64,000 nt of DNA from Procambarus clarkii (GCF_040958095.1 NC_091208.1:10330326-10394325); one strand, 5' to 3'; shown: positions 1 to 10,445, counted from the stretch's first letter. Notes: generated by a model from the letters alone, not told the origin. Numbers and translations: made by a program.

Positions 1-489
1 AGATAGTTATTTTAACGTAACTAAAGTTTCTTTTTATATAAATAAAATTATTTGATTAAAAATTTAGGTAAAAAAAATTTGTGCTGAACTTCTTTAAACT
101 TTTTACAAAAAAAAAAAAATACGTAAAATTTTTTTGTTTACTTCTATATTAGTAATACAATTTTTATATCAGTATTTTTCAGGGAACAAAATGTTTGTAT
201 TTAATAAATAATAAATATTAACATCTTGCTCATCCTCTCACATCTACATCGTTGAATTGTCGTGGTTTTCTATACCTCTTTAATGATTAACTTTTATATT
301 CAATTTTTTTTTTTGTTTCATTTTAACAGAAATTTAATGTTGATACTTTCAATGCCTTATTAATATCCCACTTTGTGTACTGTATTCTTAGGCCATTGTC
401 AAAGTTTAGTAAGTAAGTAAGGATAACTTAGCTGCTGGGCACCATTCCTTCCTCACCCCCGTCCAATCCCTAATCCTTATCCTGTAATT
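1..489 (+). repeat. A+T-rich spacer and PRE flank of composite unit
   Basis: No gene is seen. An A+T-rich spacer passes into the PRE flank, which recurs before each 84-bp array (near 10950-11180, 33330-33550, 37470-37607, 49690-49925, 59990-60232 and 61570-61825). Landmarks are the blocks reading gtcgtggttttctata, ccttattaatatccc and gggcaccattcc. The flank ends in a C-rich run just before the array. Confidence 0.75.
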
Positions 490-1252
490 GGATACAGTTC
501 CTGGTTATGTTGTGGCCGAGGGTGTGGAGGCTGGTGTTGATGTTATTCAGGGCTTTGTTGAGGTTGGTGATGCAGTGCCTGGTTATGGTTATGTTGTGGC
601 TGAGCGTGTGGAGGCCGGTGTTGATGTTGTTCAGGGCCTTGTTGAGGTTGGTGGTGCAGTGTCTGGTATGGTTATGTTGTGGCTGAGGGTGTGGTGGCTG
701 GTGTTGATGTTATTCAGGGCTTTGTTGAGGTTGGTGATGCAGTGTCTGGTTATGGTTATTTTGTGGCTGAGGGTGTGGAGGCCGGTGTTGATGTTGTTCA
801 GGGCCTTGTTGAGGTTGGTGGTGCAGTGTCTGGTATGGTTATGTTGTGGCTGAGGGTGTGGAGGCTGGTGTTGATGTTATTCAGGGCTTTGTTGAGGTTG
901 GTGATGCAGTGCCTGGTTATGGTTATGTTGTGGCTGAGCGTGTGGAGGCCGGTGTTGATGTTGTTCAGGGCCTTGTTGAGGTTGGTGGTGCAGTGTCTGG
1001 TATGGTTATGTTGTGGCTGAGGGTGTGGAGGCTGGTGTTGATGTTATTCAGGGCTTTGTTGAGGTTGGTGATGCAGTGTCTGGTTATGGTTATGTTGTGG
1101 CTGAGGGTGGGGAGGCCGGTGTTGATGTTGTTCAGGGCCTTGTTGAGGTTGGTGGTGCAGTGTCTGGTATGGTTATGTTGTGGCTGAGGGTGTGGAGGCT
1201 GGTGTTGATGTTATTCAGGGCTTTGTTGAGGTTGGTGATGCAGTGTCTGGTT
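490..1252 (+). repeat. 84-bp minisatellite (M84) array with 167-bp dimer period
   Basis: About nine units of a G+T-rich motif (ggttatggttatgttgtggc ... gatgcagtgcct). From about 650 on, units alternate between 84 and 83 bp: every second one has lost a base in the ggttatgg segment, giving a dimer period of 167 bp with equivalent points at 679, 846, 1013 and 1180. The motif has no stop codon in several frames and is normally a multiple of three long, so long ORFs appear here by default. I do not regard it as coding. Confidence 0.9.
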
Positions 1253-1830
1253 CGGTCAGCCACAACATAACCATAACCAGGCACTGCATAAAATTGCAAG
1301 ATAAGGATTTGGGATTGGACGGAGGAGTGGGAGGGGGGTGGAACGAATGGTGCCCATTAGCTAAGTGATTCCCATTTACTGATGACTGTGACAGTGGCCT
1401 AAGAATACGGTACGCAAACGGGATTTTAATAAGGTATTCGAAGTATGAACACAAAATTTCTTGTGGAATGAAACATAAAAATTTTGAATATTGAGGTCAC
1501 CCATTAAGGCGGTATAGAAAATCAAGACTAGACAACCTTATGAGTGTGAGAGAAAGAGCAGGATGTCAATATTTATTTCTTTTTAAATACAACAGTTCGT
1601 ATTTTGCAAATACATTCATATTACGATTTAATTAACAAGATAAAAATATTAAAGGAAAGCAAATAGTTTTTTTATGTATTAAGATATTTATAAATTTTAG
1701 CAAAAACTGTTACTTGTTTAATAATTTATAAAAAAATATTATTTATATAAGATGAAACGTTTATACAATAGATTTTTTTTTTTTTTTTTTTTTTTAACAA
1801 GAGTTGTTACATTCTTGTATATTGTGGATA
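1252..1830 (-). repeat. Inverted M84 remnant, PRE flank and A+T-rich spacer
   Basis: From about 1252 the sequence matches the reverse complement of the M84/PRE junction: a short M84 piece, the C-rich run (now G-rich near 1320-1338), then the PRE landmarks in reverse order. A+T-rich spacer follows, ending in a T run of about 24 at 1773-1796. With the PRE copy at 200-489 this makes an imperfect large inverted repeat around the M84 array. Confidence 0.75.
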
Positions 1831-2150
1831 GTTCCAGTGGATGCTTTAATATTGCAAAAGTTTATGGTGTACAGTGTACACATCAAACTTTACAGTCTTC
1901 AGTGAGTAGGGATCACTGAGATACTGTGTACTACAGTGGTCGTCACAGTTTTGGTCACGATGGTGTTTCTTGTTATTTGTATTTTGGTCAGGTGGCCACA
2001 TAGCACTAAGCCTAGAGCCAACAAGTGACCATAGAGCACTAAGCCTAGAGCCAACAAGTGACCATTGAGCACTAAGCCTAGAGCGTAAACATTGAGCCAA
2101 CAAGTGGCCACAGAGCTATAAGCTTCGAGCGAGTAGGCGGCCACAGTGTA
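1830..2150 (-). repeat. Inverted END segment and 33A minisatellite
   Basis: Reverse-orientation copy of the END segment (the cacggtacacagtag region and following text seen near 10560, 16410 and 57545), then four to five inverted 33A units at about 1985-2140. The 33A unit on its usual strand reads gctggctctaggcttactgc followed by tctgtggccacct. One short 33B-like stretch lies between them near 1950-1985. Confidence 0.7.
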
Positions 2151-2560
2151 CTTAAATTATAAATTTTAGCAAAAACTTTTATTTTTTTAATAATTTTTTA
2201 AAAATTATTATTTAAAGATGAAACGTTTTAAAAAACTATAAAGTGGATCGTGTTATCGTACGTTACCAATATAACGTACGATTATGTTAGGTTGTTGGGT
2301 AGATTAGATACACAGGTTTTAGTGAGTTTCATATTTATTTAGTAGTCCTGGATACAGCAGTGTCGTCGACGTTGAGACGGAGCTTGGAGCAGAGCAAAGA
2401 GCTGAGTGTGACCGGAGTCGCGGAGCTCTATGTGGGAGAGCGTTGTATAGCTCGATGAGGTCCTAGTCTGCTGCCTGTTCTGTGTCGAAGTTGTAGTGTC
2501 TTGTAGACGATTAGAACTGCCTACGCCGAGTGCTACATTCTTGATTGGAAATTGTATTGT
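2151..2560. other. Unexplained block with 11-bp hairpin and G+C-rich stretch
   Basis: A+T-rich start, then a perfect 11-bp inverted repeat at 2255-2265 and 2272-2282 with a 6-base loop. A G+C-richer stretch of about 230 bp (2335-2560) follows that I do not find elsewhere in the window. It could be a solo LTR or short element inserted between the inverted 33A and X segments, but I could not define termini or a target duplication. Confidence 0.35.
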
Positions 2561-3194
2561 AAGTGTAATAAAGGCAACTTAACATCAACTTATGTAAATG
2601 TTTTCCCAATCAATATTAACAGCTCTGGTTTGATGGGAAGAAAATGCTGAGGATTGTATAGAAGAAAGTATGAGAAGGGAAGAGGGTGAAGAAGATGAAG
2701 CGCAAAAGGGATTCTGATTTGGGCTGCTTTAGATAAGTGCTTTCAGCAAAGTATTTTCTTTACCCTTACCTGAAACTTTGTTTTGTGACATTGTAGGCAA
2801 TTTTACAGCGATGTAAAAATTTATACAATGTAACAGTTTTTGGCGTTGGGTAATATATATTTTGTAATTGTTTATGTCTCCAAAATCTAGAAAATCGTTA
2901 TTATTTTTTAGAAACTTGTCTTAGAGAGTTTACGGAAGATATCTAGGGCAAGGATCAAAGGCACAATTTAAAGCTTAAATGCAATAATATCCATTTTTTC
3001 CCCTACATTGGAAGCATAACAAATTTGAAAAGAATACACATTCAGCTAAGCCTCCTAACGCTTCCAAACGTCAAGAAACTGTCGTATTAAAGTGCCCTTA
3101 TCCTAACCAACCAGAAGACCCATAACAGAAAACGGGACAGTATGTCACTTTCGCGAGCCGCTTCTGTTTTCCACGACTTCTTTTGGTCTGAGGT
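2561..3194 (-). repeat. Inverted X segment of composite unit
   Basis: Reverse-complement copy of the block at about 15200-16020 and 62640-63460. Matching landmarks in reverse order include the cttatcctaacc stretch, the gacagtatgtcactttcgc stretch, and ttttggtctgaggt at the right end. No ORF of interest is present. Its position after inverted 33A agrees with inversion of the whole M84-to-X block. Confidence 0.7.
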
Positions 3195-4342
3195 CTGGCC
3201 CTAGCTTCGGTAGGGGACAGACGTGTTGCATCGGCGCTCCAGCAGTTGGTGTTGTTTGCCAGTTTCGGCCGGTTGGGGGCGGGTGTGTCTCTGCTTGCCT
3301 GTGCTGACGTGGCGTTACGATGGGGGTCCCTCTACCTCCTGTCGTCCGGGCTCAGTCTGTGGGACTAGAGTTCTCTGTGCGGGCTGGTTACCCAGAGATT
3401 GCACTGGCTTGTGAAATGCTCTCTGTCCCTGTGTTTGAGATTTATGGGGTCGAGTTGGCCGTTACCAACTACCATCAACACCAGTTGATGGTAGTTGAAC
3501 TTCACAATCGCCTTACGGCCCGTAAGGGGATTGTGAAGTTCACGGAGGAGGTGGCGTATCGCGATTTTCTCCAGCGATACGAGGGGCGGACACTACCCCT
3601 GCCGGATGGTGCGGGCACTGTAACCCTCTCGGATAGAAGTGGTGCACTTACTTACATCAGTGTGCATGGGGCTCCCTTGGAGTTTCCAGAGGCTCTGCTA
3701 CGGCGGGATTTCGGCGGTTTGGCGCGGTAGTTAGTGTGAGGGTGAACGTGGTGTCTTCTAGTCCTCTTAAGGGTGTGAGGTCTAACATTCGCACCCTGGG
3801 CATGAGACTCCGGGCGGATATTCCGTCCTCTGTGCGCCTTATGGGGTACAACGTTCGGGTGTTTTACGCCCGCCAGCCGCGGACGTGTTATCGTTGTGGT
3901 CTTTTGGGCCATCAGGCTGCTGCCTGTTCTGCGCCTGCTGTTGCACCGGTGAATCTCTTCAGTGAGGAGGATTTTCCGCCCCTTCCTGTGGGGGATGAAT
4001 CGGTGGGTGTGGATGTCTCTTCGGCTGAGGAGGTGCCCTCTGTATCAGCTGTTGCTCCGCCTGTTGTTGCCGCATCTCCTCCGGAGGTTGTGTCCTCGCC
4101 TAATGCTCCGCCTGCTCCGGCTGGTGTCTCTGAGCCTCTTCCGACTGCCGTTTGCTCGGACCCCTCGTCTTCCAGTTCCTCCTCTGCTGTGTCTGTCCCG
4201 GTCCCTGCACCCTCGCCGTCTGTTCCGGCTGTGCTGGGAGCTGGGGTGGATCCAGCATTCCCTCCAGTGCCTCTCGGCGGCCCTCGTCCGCTTCTCCAGT
4301 GTCGTCTGCTTCCTCGATGGGCGTGGATGGCGCTCCCCGGCC
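3195..4342 (+). pseudogene. Decayed LINE ORF1 (zinc-knuckle gag-like protein), N-terminal part
   Basis: A G+C-richer coding relic. The first open piece (3320-3730) and the second (3736 onward) are in different frames; homologous reading passes from one to the other near 3718, so there is one frameshift. The second piece contains a CCHC zinc knuckle with Cys-Tyr-Arg-Cys-Gly spacing at about 3886-3930, then a Pro/Ser/Val-rich low-complexity stretch. This layout (globular N-terminus, single CCHC, Pro-rich tail) is usual for ORF1 of Jockey/I-group non-LTR retrotransposons, which bind element RNA. The start is uncertain. The reading is cut at about 4343 by a LINE 3' end and resumes near 5020. Base composition differs sharply from the A+T-rich neighbours. 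The element is non-functional as it stands. Confidence 0.65.
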
Positions 4343-4998
4343 TCAAACTTAATCTGTGTAAACACTCTATGCAAATTAAGGGACCTAGTTTATGGAACTC
4401 ACTCCCTAGTGAATTGAAAAACTGTAAAACTTTTGCCTTATTTAAAAGCAAAACCAAAAAGTACCTAACTTCATCTTCTTAGTTTCCTACACTGAGCTTT
4501 AAATTTGCTCTGTACCTAGTGTTACCCAATCTCCTAATTTTTATGTAATTTCAAACAACCTTATCATTGTGTTCATTGCTGTCTTCTTTTATGTGCTAGC
4601 CATATGCTGTATTGTGACTACCAATTTTTGTCAACTACCATTCAAGCTGTCATTGCAACCAATCTTATATTGTTTCTGCTGTATTATGCCTACCAATTTT
4701 TTTGTCAACTACCATTCAAGCTGTCATTGCAATCAATCTTAGCTACCTATGTGCTTTAATATACTGTACCTACAATTTTCTCTCATCTTTTTTTTCATTT
4801 CATGTAATCTGTTATCATTTTTTGTCTATAATTTTGCAAGTATTTACCTCCTTAAAATTTTCTTTGATTAAGGACCTGCCCGAAACGCTGCGCGTGCTAG
4901 TGGCTTTACAAGACTGTAATTACCATATTTGTATCCTCACATTCCTTATGTACATTCTTGTATATGCATAAATAAATAAATAAATAAAATAAATAAAT
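4343..4998 (+). mobile_element. 5'-truncated LINE 3' end inserted in ORF1 relic
   Basis: From about 4343 the sequence is nearly identical to 6385-7042: the last ~45 codons of a LINE ORF2 (ending in a Lys-rich stretch at 4480), then a 3' UTR containing the gcccgaaacgctgcg motif and a tail of AAAT repeats (4970-4998). Because it enters in frame, it creates a chimeric ORF (3736-4482) joining an ORF1 zinc knuckle to an unrelated RT C-terminus. I regard this fusion as accidental. Confidence 0.8.
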
Positions 4999-4999
4999 A

Positions 5000-5184
5000 A
5001 ATTATGCGACTTGCGTCAGTGACCTCGGACGTTGGCCGATGCCGCCCGATATCGATGTTCCTGAGTTTATGATGGATCAAAAACCCTACCGACCTTGAAG
5101 ATTTGGTCTGGGAGGCTTGCAATAAGAAGTATCCTTCCGCTGTTTTCCCAGAGAAGTACATTTCTCACGCTGTTCCTCGCAAAT
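5000..5184 (+). pseudogene. C-terminal remnant of the interrupted LINE ORF1
   Basis: After the AAAT tail, coding-like G+C-richer sequence resumes. One frame reads a short Pro/Asp-rich stretch near 5030-5085. A second frame continues through an aromatic-rich stretch to a stop at 5182-5184 (ending Ala-Val-Pro-Arg-Lys). The frame changes once near 5085-5095. It is most simply the C-terminus of the ORF1 begun at 3195, separated from it by the inserted LINE end. A G+T-rich untranslated stretch (5185-5430) follows up to the M84 array. Confidence 0.5.
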
Positions 5185-5430
5185 GATTTCTGTGTATTCT
5201 GTGTTTCCTGTTGTGTGCGGTGAGGATGGGGTGTGTGTGTGTGAGTGGGTGGGGTGGGTTTTGTTTCCCGGTTCCTGCGTGCTCCGGTGTATGTTGTAGG
5301 TTTTCTTTGTATGGCTGGTGGGTTAGTGTGCGGTTCCTGTGTATTTGTGTGTTTGGTTGTGGATGTCGTATGCGCTTGTGTATGTCATATTGTGTGCCCT
5401 TCAGGCTGTTGGCGAGTGCTCTTTGTTCGG
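5185..5430 (+). other. G+T-rich stretch after ORF1 remnant
   Basis: Rich in gtgtgt and ttcctg tracts; no recognisable gene. It may be the inter-ORF region of the LINE whose ORF1 precedes it. The M84 array starts abruptly at about 5431. Confidence 0.4.
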
Positions 5431-5771
5431 TTGTGGCTGAGGGTGTGGAGGCTGGTGTTGATGTTGTTTAGGGCCTTGTTGAGGTTGGTGATGCAGTGTC
5501 TGGTTATGGTTATGTTGTGGCTGAGGGTGTGGAGGCTGGTGTTGATGTTGTTCAGAGCCTTGTTGAGGTTGGTGATGCAGTGCCTGGTTATGGTTGTGTT
5601 GTGGCTGAGGGTGTGGAGGCTGGTGTTGATGTTGTTCAGGGCCTTGTTGAGGTTGGTGATGCAGTGTCTGGTTATGGTTATGTTGTGGCTGAGGGTGTGG
5701 AGGCTGGTGTTGATGTTGCTCAGGGTCTTTTTGAGGTTGGTGATGCAGTGTCTGGTTATGGTTATGTTGTT
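5431..5771 (+). repeat. M84 minisatellite array, left part
   Basis: About four 84-bp units. The array stops inside a unit at ggttatgttgt and resumes at 7043 with tgtggctgagg, so the LINE between them was inserted into an M84 unit. Confidence 0.9.
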
Positions 5772-7042
5772 AACTAACATTAAACATCGAAATGTTTATG
5801 GTTATGTTGTATAACTAACATTAAACATCGAAAAGACTTACTACATCTTATTTGGAAGCAAATCATCAAATGCAATTCAGCTACAGATAGACAACATTAA
5901 CATCAGTAATAAAAATGATGGCAAGTTTCTTGGCCTATTCCTAGACAAGAGACTCAACTTCAGCACCCACATTCAACACATAACTAAGAAAGTCTCTAAG
6001 ACAGTTGGTATACTCTCCAAAATCAGATATTATGTTCCTAACTCTGCTCTCCTCTCACTATATTATGCACTAATCTACCCCTATCTTAATTATGGTATCT
6101 GTGCATGGGGGTCTACCACTGCAAACCACCTTAAGCCCATCATCACACAGCAAAAATCTGCTATCAGAATAATAACTAACTCTGCTTTCAGACAACACTC
6201 AGCTCCCTTGTTTAAATCTCTAAACTTGCTAAATATTAACTCCCTCCACACATTCTCTTGTGTCAACTACATTTACAAAACCCTGTTCTTAAATGCAAAC
6301 CATGCTCTGAAACTCTCCCTGGACAGATGTAATAGGACCCATTATCACCACACCAGAAATAAATATCTCTTTGATATCCCCAGGGTCAAACTTAATCTGT
6401 GTAAACACTCTATGCAAATTAAGGGACCTAGTCTATGGAACTCACTCCCTAGTGAATTGAAAAACTGTAAAACTTTTGCCTTATTTAAAAGCAAAACCAA
6501 AAAGTACCTAACTTCATCTATTTAGTTTCCTACACTGAGCTTTAAATTTGCTCTGTACCTAGTGGTACCCAATCTCCTAATTTTTATGTAATATCAAACA
6601 ACCTTATCATTGTGTTCATTGCTGTCTTCTTTTATGTGCTAGCCATATGCTGTATTGTGACTACCAATTTTTGTCAACTACCATTCAAGCTGTCATTGCA
6701 ATCAATCTTATATTGTTTCTGCTGTATTGTGCCTACCAATTTGTTGTCAACTACCATTTTAAGCTGTCATTGCAATCAATCATAGCTACCTATGTGCTTT
6801 AATATACTGTACCTATAATTTTCTCTCATCTTTTTTTTTTTTTCATTCCATGTAATCTGTTATCATTTTTTTGTCTATAAATTTTGCAAGTTTTTACCTC
6901 CTTAAAATTTTCTTAGATTAAGGACCTGCCCGAAACGCTGCGCGTGCTAGTGGCTTTACAAGACTGTAATTACCATAATTGTATCCTCACATTCCTTATG
7001 TACATTCTTGTATATGCATAAATAAATAAATAAATAAATAAA
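5772..7042 (+). pseudogene. 5'-truncated LINE: RT C-terminal region and 3' UTR
   Basis: The open frame from about 5813 to 6525 encodes the region after the RT catalytic core of a Jockey/CR1-group LINE: the conserved 'thumb' with Lys-Phe-Leu-Gly near 5930, a Lys-Thr-Val-Gly-Ile-Leu stretch near 6000, Tyr-Gly-Ile-Cys-Ala-Trp-Gly near 6095, and a C-terminal Trp-Asn-Ser-Leu-Pro at about 6435. The FADD core and endonuclease are absent. The 3' UTR carries the gcccgaaacgctgcg motif near 6930 and the copy ends in AAAT repeats (7018-7042). At the 5' junction, 41 bp (5772-5812), including a piece of M84, is directly duplicated. The homologous protein region is on the minus strand at 11934-13404. Confidence 0.8.
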
Positions 7043-7126
7043 TTGTGGCTGAGGGTGTGGAGGCTGGTGATGTTGTTGTTCAGGGCCTTGTTGAGGTTGG
7101 TGATGCAGTGCCTGGTTATGGTTGTA
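7043..7126 (+). repeat. M84 array, right part after LINE insertion
   Basis: One unit of M84 resuming immediately after the AAAT tail, with a 3-bp contraction (ggctggtgatgttg). It runs into the POST segment. Confidence 0.85.
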
Positions 7127-7602
7127 ACAATAAAGACTTCAATAAACAGCATGAAAGTGGTAGATCCGGACAACTTCTTTATGCGTGATATCCTAACTCC
7201 TGTAAATATAATTTATATCAACACGAGCGCAGTAGAATTTGCAAGAGAAATTGACAACATGCCAATGCACTCAGCCCCGGGTTCCAACTCATGGAATTCA
7301 ATATTTATAAAGAAATATTTTACTAAACTAAGAAAAAAAGAGTTTAGAACCTTGATGATGTTGCAAAATATCCTAATACTTGGGTCATAGAGTTTAGAAG
7401 CATGATGAATTTGCAACACGTCTTCTTACTTGTTTCACTTCAACATTGTTCAGATTTTGGACATTTCTTTATCATTCACTTGTTATATAGTATTTAAATA
7501 TCTGTTAAAAGGAAGATGTGACACCGTTATCATGGAGACATCACCCCTCCTCCTCCTCCTGAGTGATGTTTACACATTTACGCCATAAACTGCATGTATG
7601 TC
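7127..7602 (+). repeat. POST, R49 remnant and MID segments of composite unit
   Basis: Matches 14278-14830, 34166-34590, 48306-48770 and 50121-50345. Landmarks: aataaacagcatgaaagtgg, a tagaattt/gcaagagaaattgtcaacatgcc stretch, one to two R49 units near 7345-7430, then ggacatttcttt and catggagacatcacccctcc. No gene. Confidence 0.8.
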
Positions 7603-8589
7603 TTTGTTAGGCCCTGGGTTCCTCAGTGGAAACCAGAAGTCAAAACTGAGCTAATAAACTGCGTGTTAGTATTGGAAACGCATCACGATGTGTCCTTGTT
7701 CGTATCTTCCATGCCAAACGTAGGACGAATCTACTTGCTCACAAGCAATCAGACTCTTGAGCTTGTTGTGGATTAAGTATAACATTGTTATAAGATTAAC
7801 TATCCTGAGAACGAGTGAAGTAACAATATGATGCATAGGGGAAGATTTTTAATGTGTTTAGCTGCACAATCAATTAGGCTCCTCCCGGCACCACACTAGG
7901 CGGGAGCCCTGAGCTGGTCGCTGGAAGCGTTCTTCTCTGCTGGCTGGCTGTGGTGAAAGGAACATCCTCTCGTTTCTTTATTTCTGTGTCGCTGATACCC
8001 AGCTAAGTATACTGTGTAACGTTCTCATTGTCTGGCATAGGCATGTTCTAATGTGTAGAGTATTATATCTTGTATGAATTAGGTGTTCCTAGTGTTTGTC
8101 TTACTAGTTATTCTAAAAGGGGTCCCAGTGGAACCACGTGGTCTCCCTACTCTAAGCTGACTCAAGCTTCTAGCTCTTCACTAGTAGTACTATACCCTAG
8201 CTTGTTCTGAGTGTAAGCCTTGTATCCTGCTTATGTGGACCAAGGCTTTCAACGTAAGATAGTGTGGTAAAGTAATTATTATTATTGTTATTGGTGTGAA
8301 TGTATATGGGGGGTTGTTAAGGGGTTAATAAATAAGTAAGTTAGTTAAAGGAGTATCCATTCATTCTTTGTAGGAGATCTACGATTAACCTCTAGGCTGA
8401 CAATTGCAGTAATAAGCCACTAAGTTTACTTTTGTATAGTTTTAATTGGGGGCCGGGCCTTACTGATCTCCACTGCCAGAGATACATCTTTATTCTAACT
8501 ACTGCCCCTACTTCCATTTAATATTAGATCCCCCATAGCAGCACCACCAATATTATAACAATAATATGTTAGAAAAGATTTTGATAGAT
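7603..8589. mobile_element. ~985-bp insertion, possible solo LTR
   Basis: In the paralogous unit near 34585-34605 the sequences left and right of this block are almost adjacent (gcatatatgtc then ttttatgccctcc), so about 985 bp is extra here. It begins near TGTTAGG (7605) and has a possible TG...CA end at ATAACA (8555-8560). It contains a G+C-rich inverted motif near 7885-7915 and no substantial ORF. A solo LTR is plausible, but no target duplication was found. Confidence 0.4.
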
Positions 8590-9480
8590 TTTATGCCCTC
8601 CAAAGGAAGCAAACAGCCGCGTTTGTCATTTAAGAAACTGGGCTTTTAGGGGAGAATTCATCGTCTAAATGTCACCTGTATCTGTGTGAGGAGCGAGGTG
8701 GTTGAGAGATGGTGTTGGGTCGTAGAGGGGGAGAGGGAGCCTCGACCACCTGCCTTGGAAACTCAAGGAAATATATGATAGATTTTACAAGACCTGTTCT
8801 GAGATCGGGGTTTTCCTCTAAGCAGATTTGAAAGTGATTGATGGACGAGTATTTTTATGTCCACTAATTCAGTAGTGATTTAGATGCAGGCGATGAGTCA
8901 CAATAACGTGGCTGAAATATGTTGACCAAACCACACACTAGAAAGTGAAGGGACGACGCTGTTTCGGTCCGTCCTGGACCATTCTCTAGTCGATTAGCTA
9001 GTGATTCAGATAATATTAAAGCAAGAAATAAATGAGTATTTATTTCCCTAAGTTAATGTTTCCCCTTCATCTTCAAAGCAATTGATTCTCACAATGTTGC
9101 AAGAAGTATAGATTACATCGAGGCATGAAAAGAGGGAAGATGGATGTCCTGTCGAGGGGGAAACTAGGTAATCTTGCTCTGCAGTTGCATTGATCAGCTG
9201 AAGAAGAAGTAGGTTGGTGTAAACTTCTTAGACTTGTCAACCATAGAGTGTACCTGAGTGTTTGATGTAAAGTGCTTCAGCTATGTCTGATGTCCGTGTA
9301 TATCTATATCTGTCGAGCATGTCAGTGTTGCTGGTGAGCATACCTTTGGTGATGGTCTGGTTGTGTGCATAAATATTGTGTTATTGCAGTTGAATTGAAG
9401 AAACAACCAGAAAGCGGGTGTTTAACAGTGCCTTATAATGATCGCTGCACAGATCAGTGAGTCCATTTGCATGTCAGAGT
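8590..9480 (+). repeat. OPT and pre-M28 segments of composite unit
   Basis: Parallel to 34600-35425, with the tatgccctccaaaggaagc landmark, a GA-rich stretch near 8728-8750 and the caaccagaaagc stretch just before the M28 array. It is interrupted by a 113-bp insertion (see 8886-8998). Confidence 0.75.
8886..8998. mobile_element. 113-bp short insertion with 13-bp target duplication
   Basis: Flanked by tagtgatttagat (8873-8885) and tagtgattcagat (8999-9011), a 13-bp direct repeat with one mismatch. The paralogous unit near 34915-34935 has the site once, without the insert. The insert contains a ggacgacgctgtttcggtcc stretch and no coding capacity, consistent with a short non-autonomous retroposon. 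Confidence 0.75.
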
Positions 9481-10445
9481 CCTCACATTTGTGAGGGGTT
9501 CTGCTTAGTGCATGACGTCACTGGGGTCCTGCTTAGTACATGACGTGACTGGGGTCCTGCTTAGTGCATATCGTGAATGGGGTCCTGCTTAGTGCATATC
9601 GTGAATGGGGTCCTGCTTAGTGCATATCGTGAATGGGGTCCTGCTTAGTGCATGATGTCACTTGGGTCCTGATTAATTCATGACGTCACTGGGGTCCTGC
9701 TTAGTGAATGACGTCAATGGAGTCCTGCTAGTACATGACGTCACTGGGGTCCTGCTTACAGCATGACGTCACTGGGGTCCTGCTTAGTTCATGACGTCAC
9801 TGGGATCGTTGTTAGTGCATGACGTCACTGGGGTCCTGCTTAATGCATGACGTAACTGGGGTCCTGCTTAGTGCATGACATCACTGGGGTCCTGCTTAGT
9901 GCATGACGTCACTGAGGCTCTGCTTAGTATATGACGTCACTGGGGTTCTGCTTAGTGCATGACGTCACTGGGTCCTGCTTAGTGCATGACGTCATTGGAG
10001 TCCTGTTTAGTGCATGACGTCACTGGGGTCCTGCTTAGTGCATGACGTCACTAGGGTCCTGCTTAGTGCATGACGTCACTGGGGTCCTGCTTAGTGCACG
10101 ACGTCACTGGGGTCCTGCTTAGTGCATGAAGTCTCTGGGGTCTTGCTTAGTGCGTGACGTCACAGGGGTTCTGCTTAGTGCATGACGTCACTGGGGTCCT
10201 GCTTAGTGCATGACGTCACTGGGGTTCTGCTTAGTGCATGACGTCACTGGGGTTCTGCTTAGTGCATGACGTCACTCTGGTCCTGTTTTGTGTATGACAT
10301 CACTGGGGTCCTGCTTAGCGCATGACGTCACTGGGGTCCTGCTTTGTGCATGAAGTCTTTGGGGTCTTGCTTAGTGCGTGACGTCACTGGAGTCCTGTTT
10401 AGTGCATGACGTCACGGGTTCTGCTTAGTGCATGACGTCACTGGG
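9481..10445 (+). repeat. 28-bp minisatellite (M28) array, CRE-palindrome type
   Basis: About 34 tandem units of gtcctgcttagtgcatgacg + tcactggg. Most units contain the perfect palindrome TGACGTCA, the consensus CREB/ATF site. Units differ at scattered bases and there are occasional 1-2 bp indels. No unique spacers separate them, so it is not a CRISPR array. Confidence 0.92.

Noticed and set aside
1899..2144. Leu/Ala/Gly-rich ORFs over 33A units (also 57116-57499 and 60236-61105)
   Set aside because: Translation of the 33A minisatellite; open by period.
7594..7776. 60-codon ORF in the 985-bp insertion
   Set aside because: No homology recognised, no context, and short enough to occur by chance.
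9481..10445. CRISPR-like regular array
   Set aside because: Units are contiguous 28-bp tandem repeats with no unique spacers, and the context is clearly eukaryotic.
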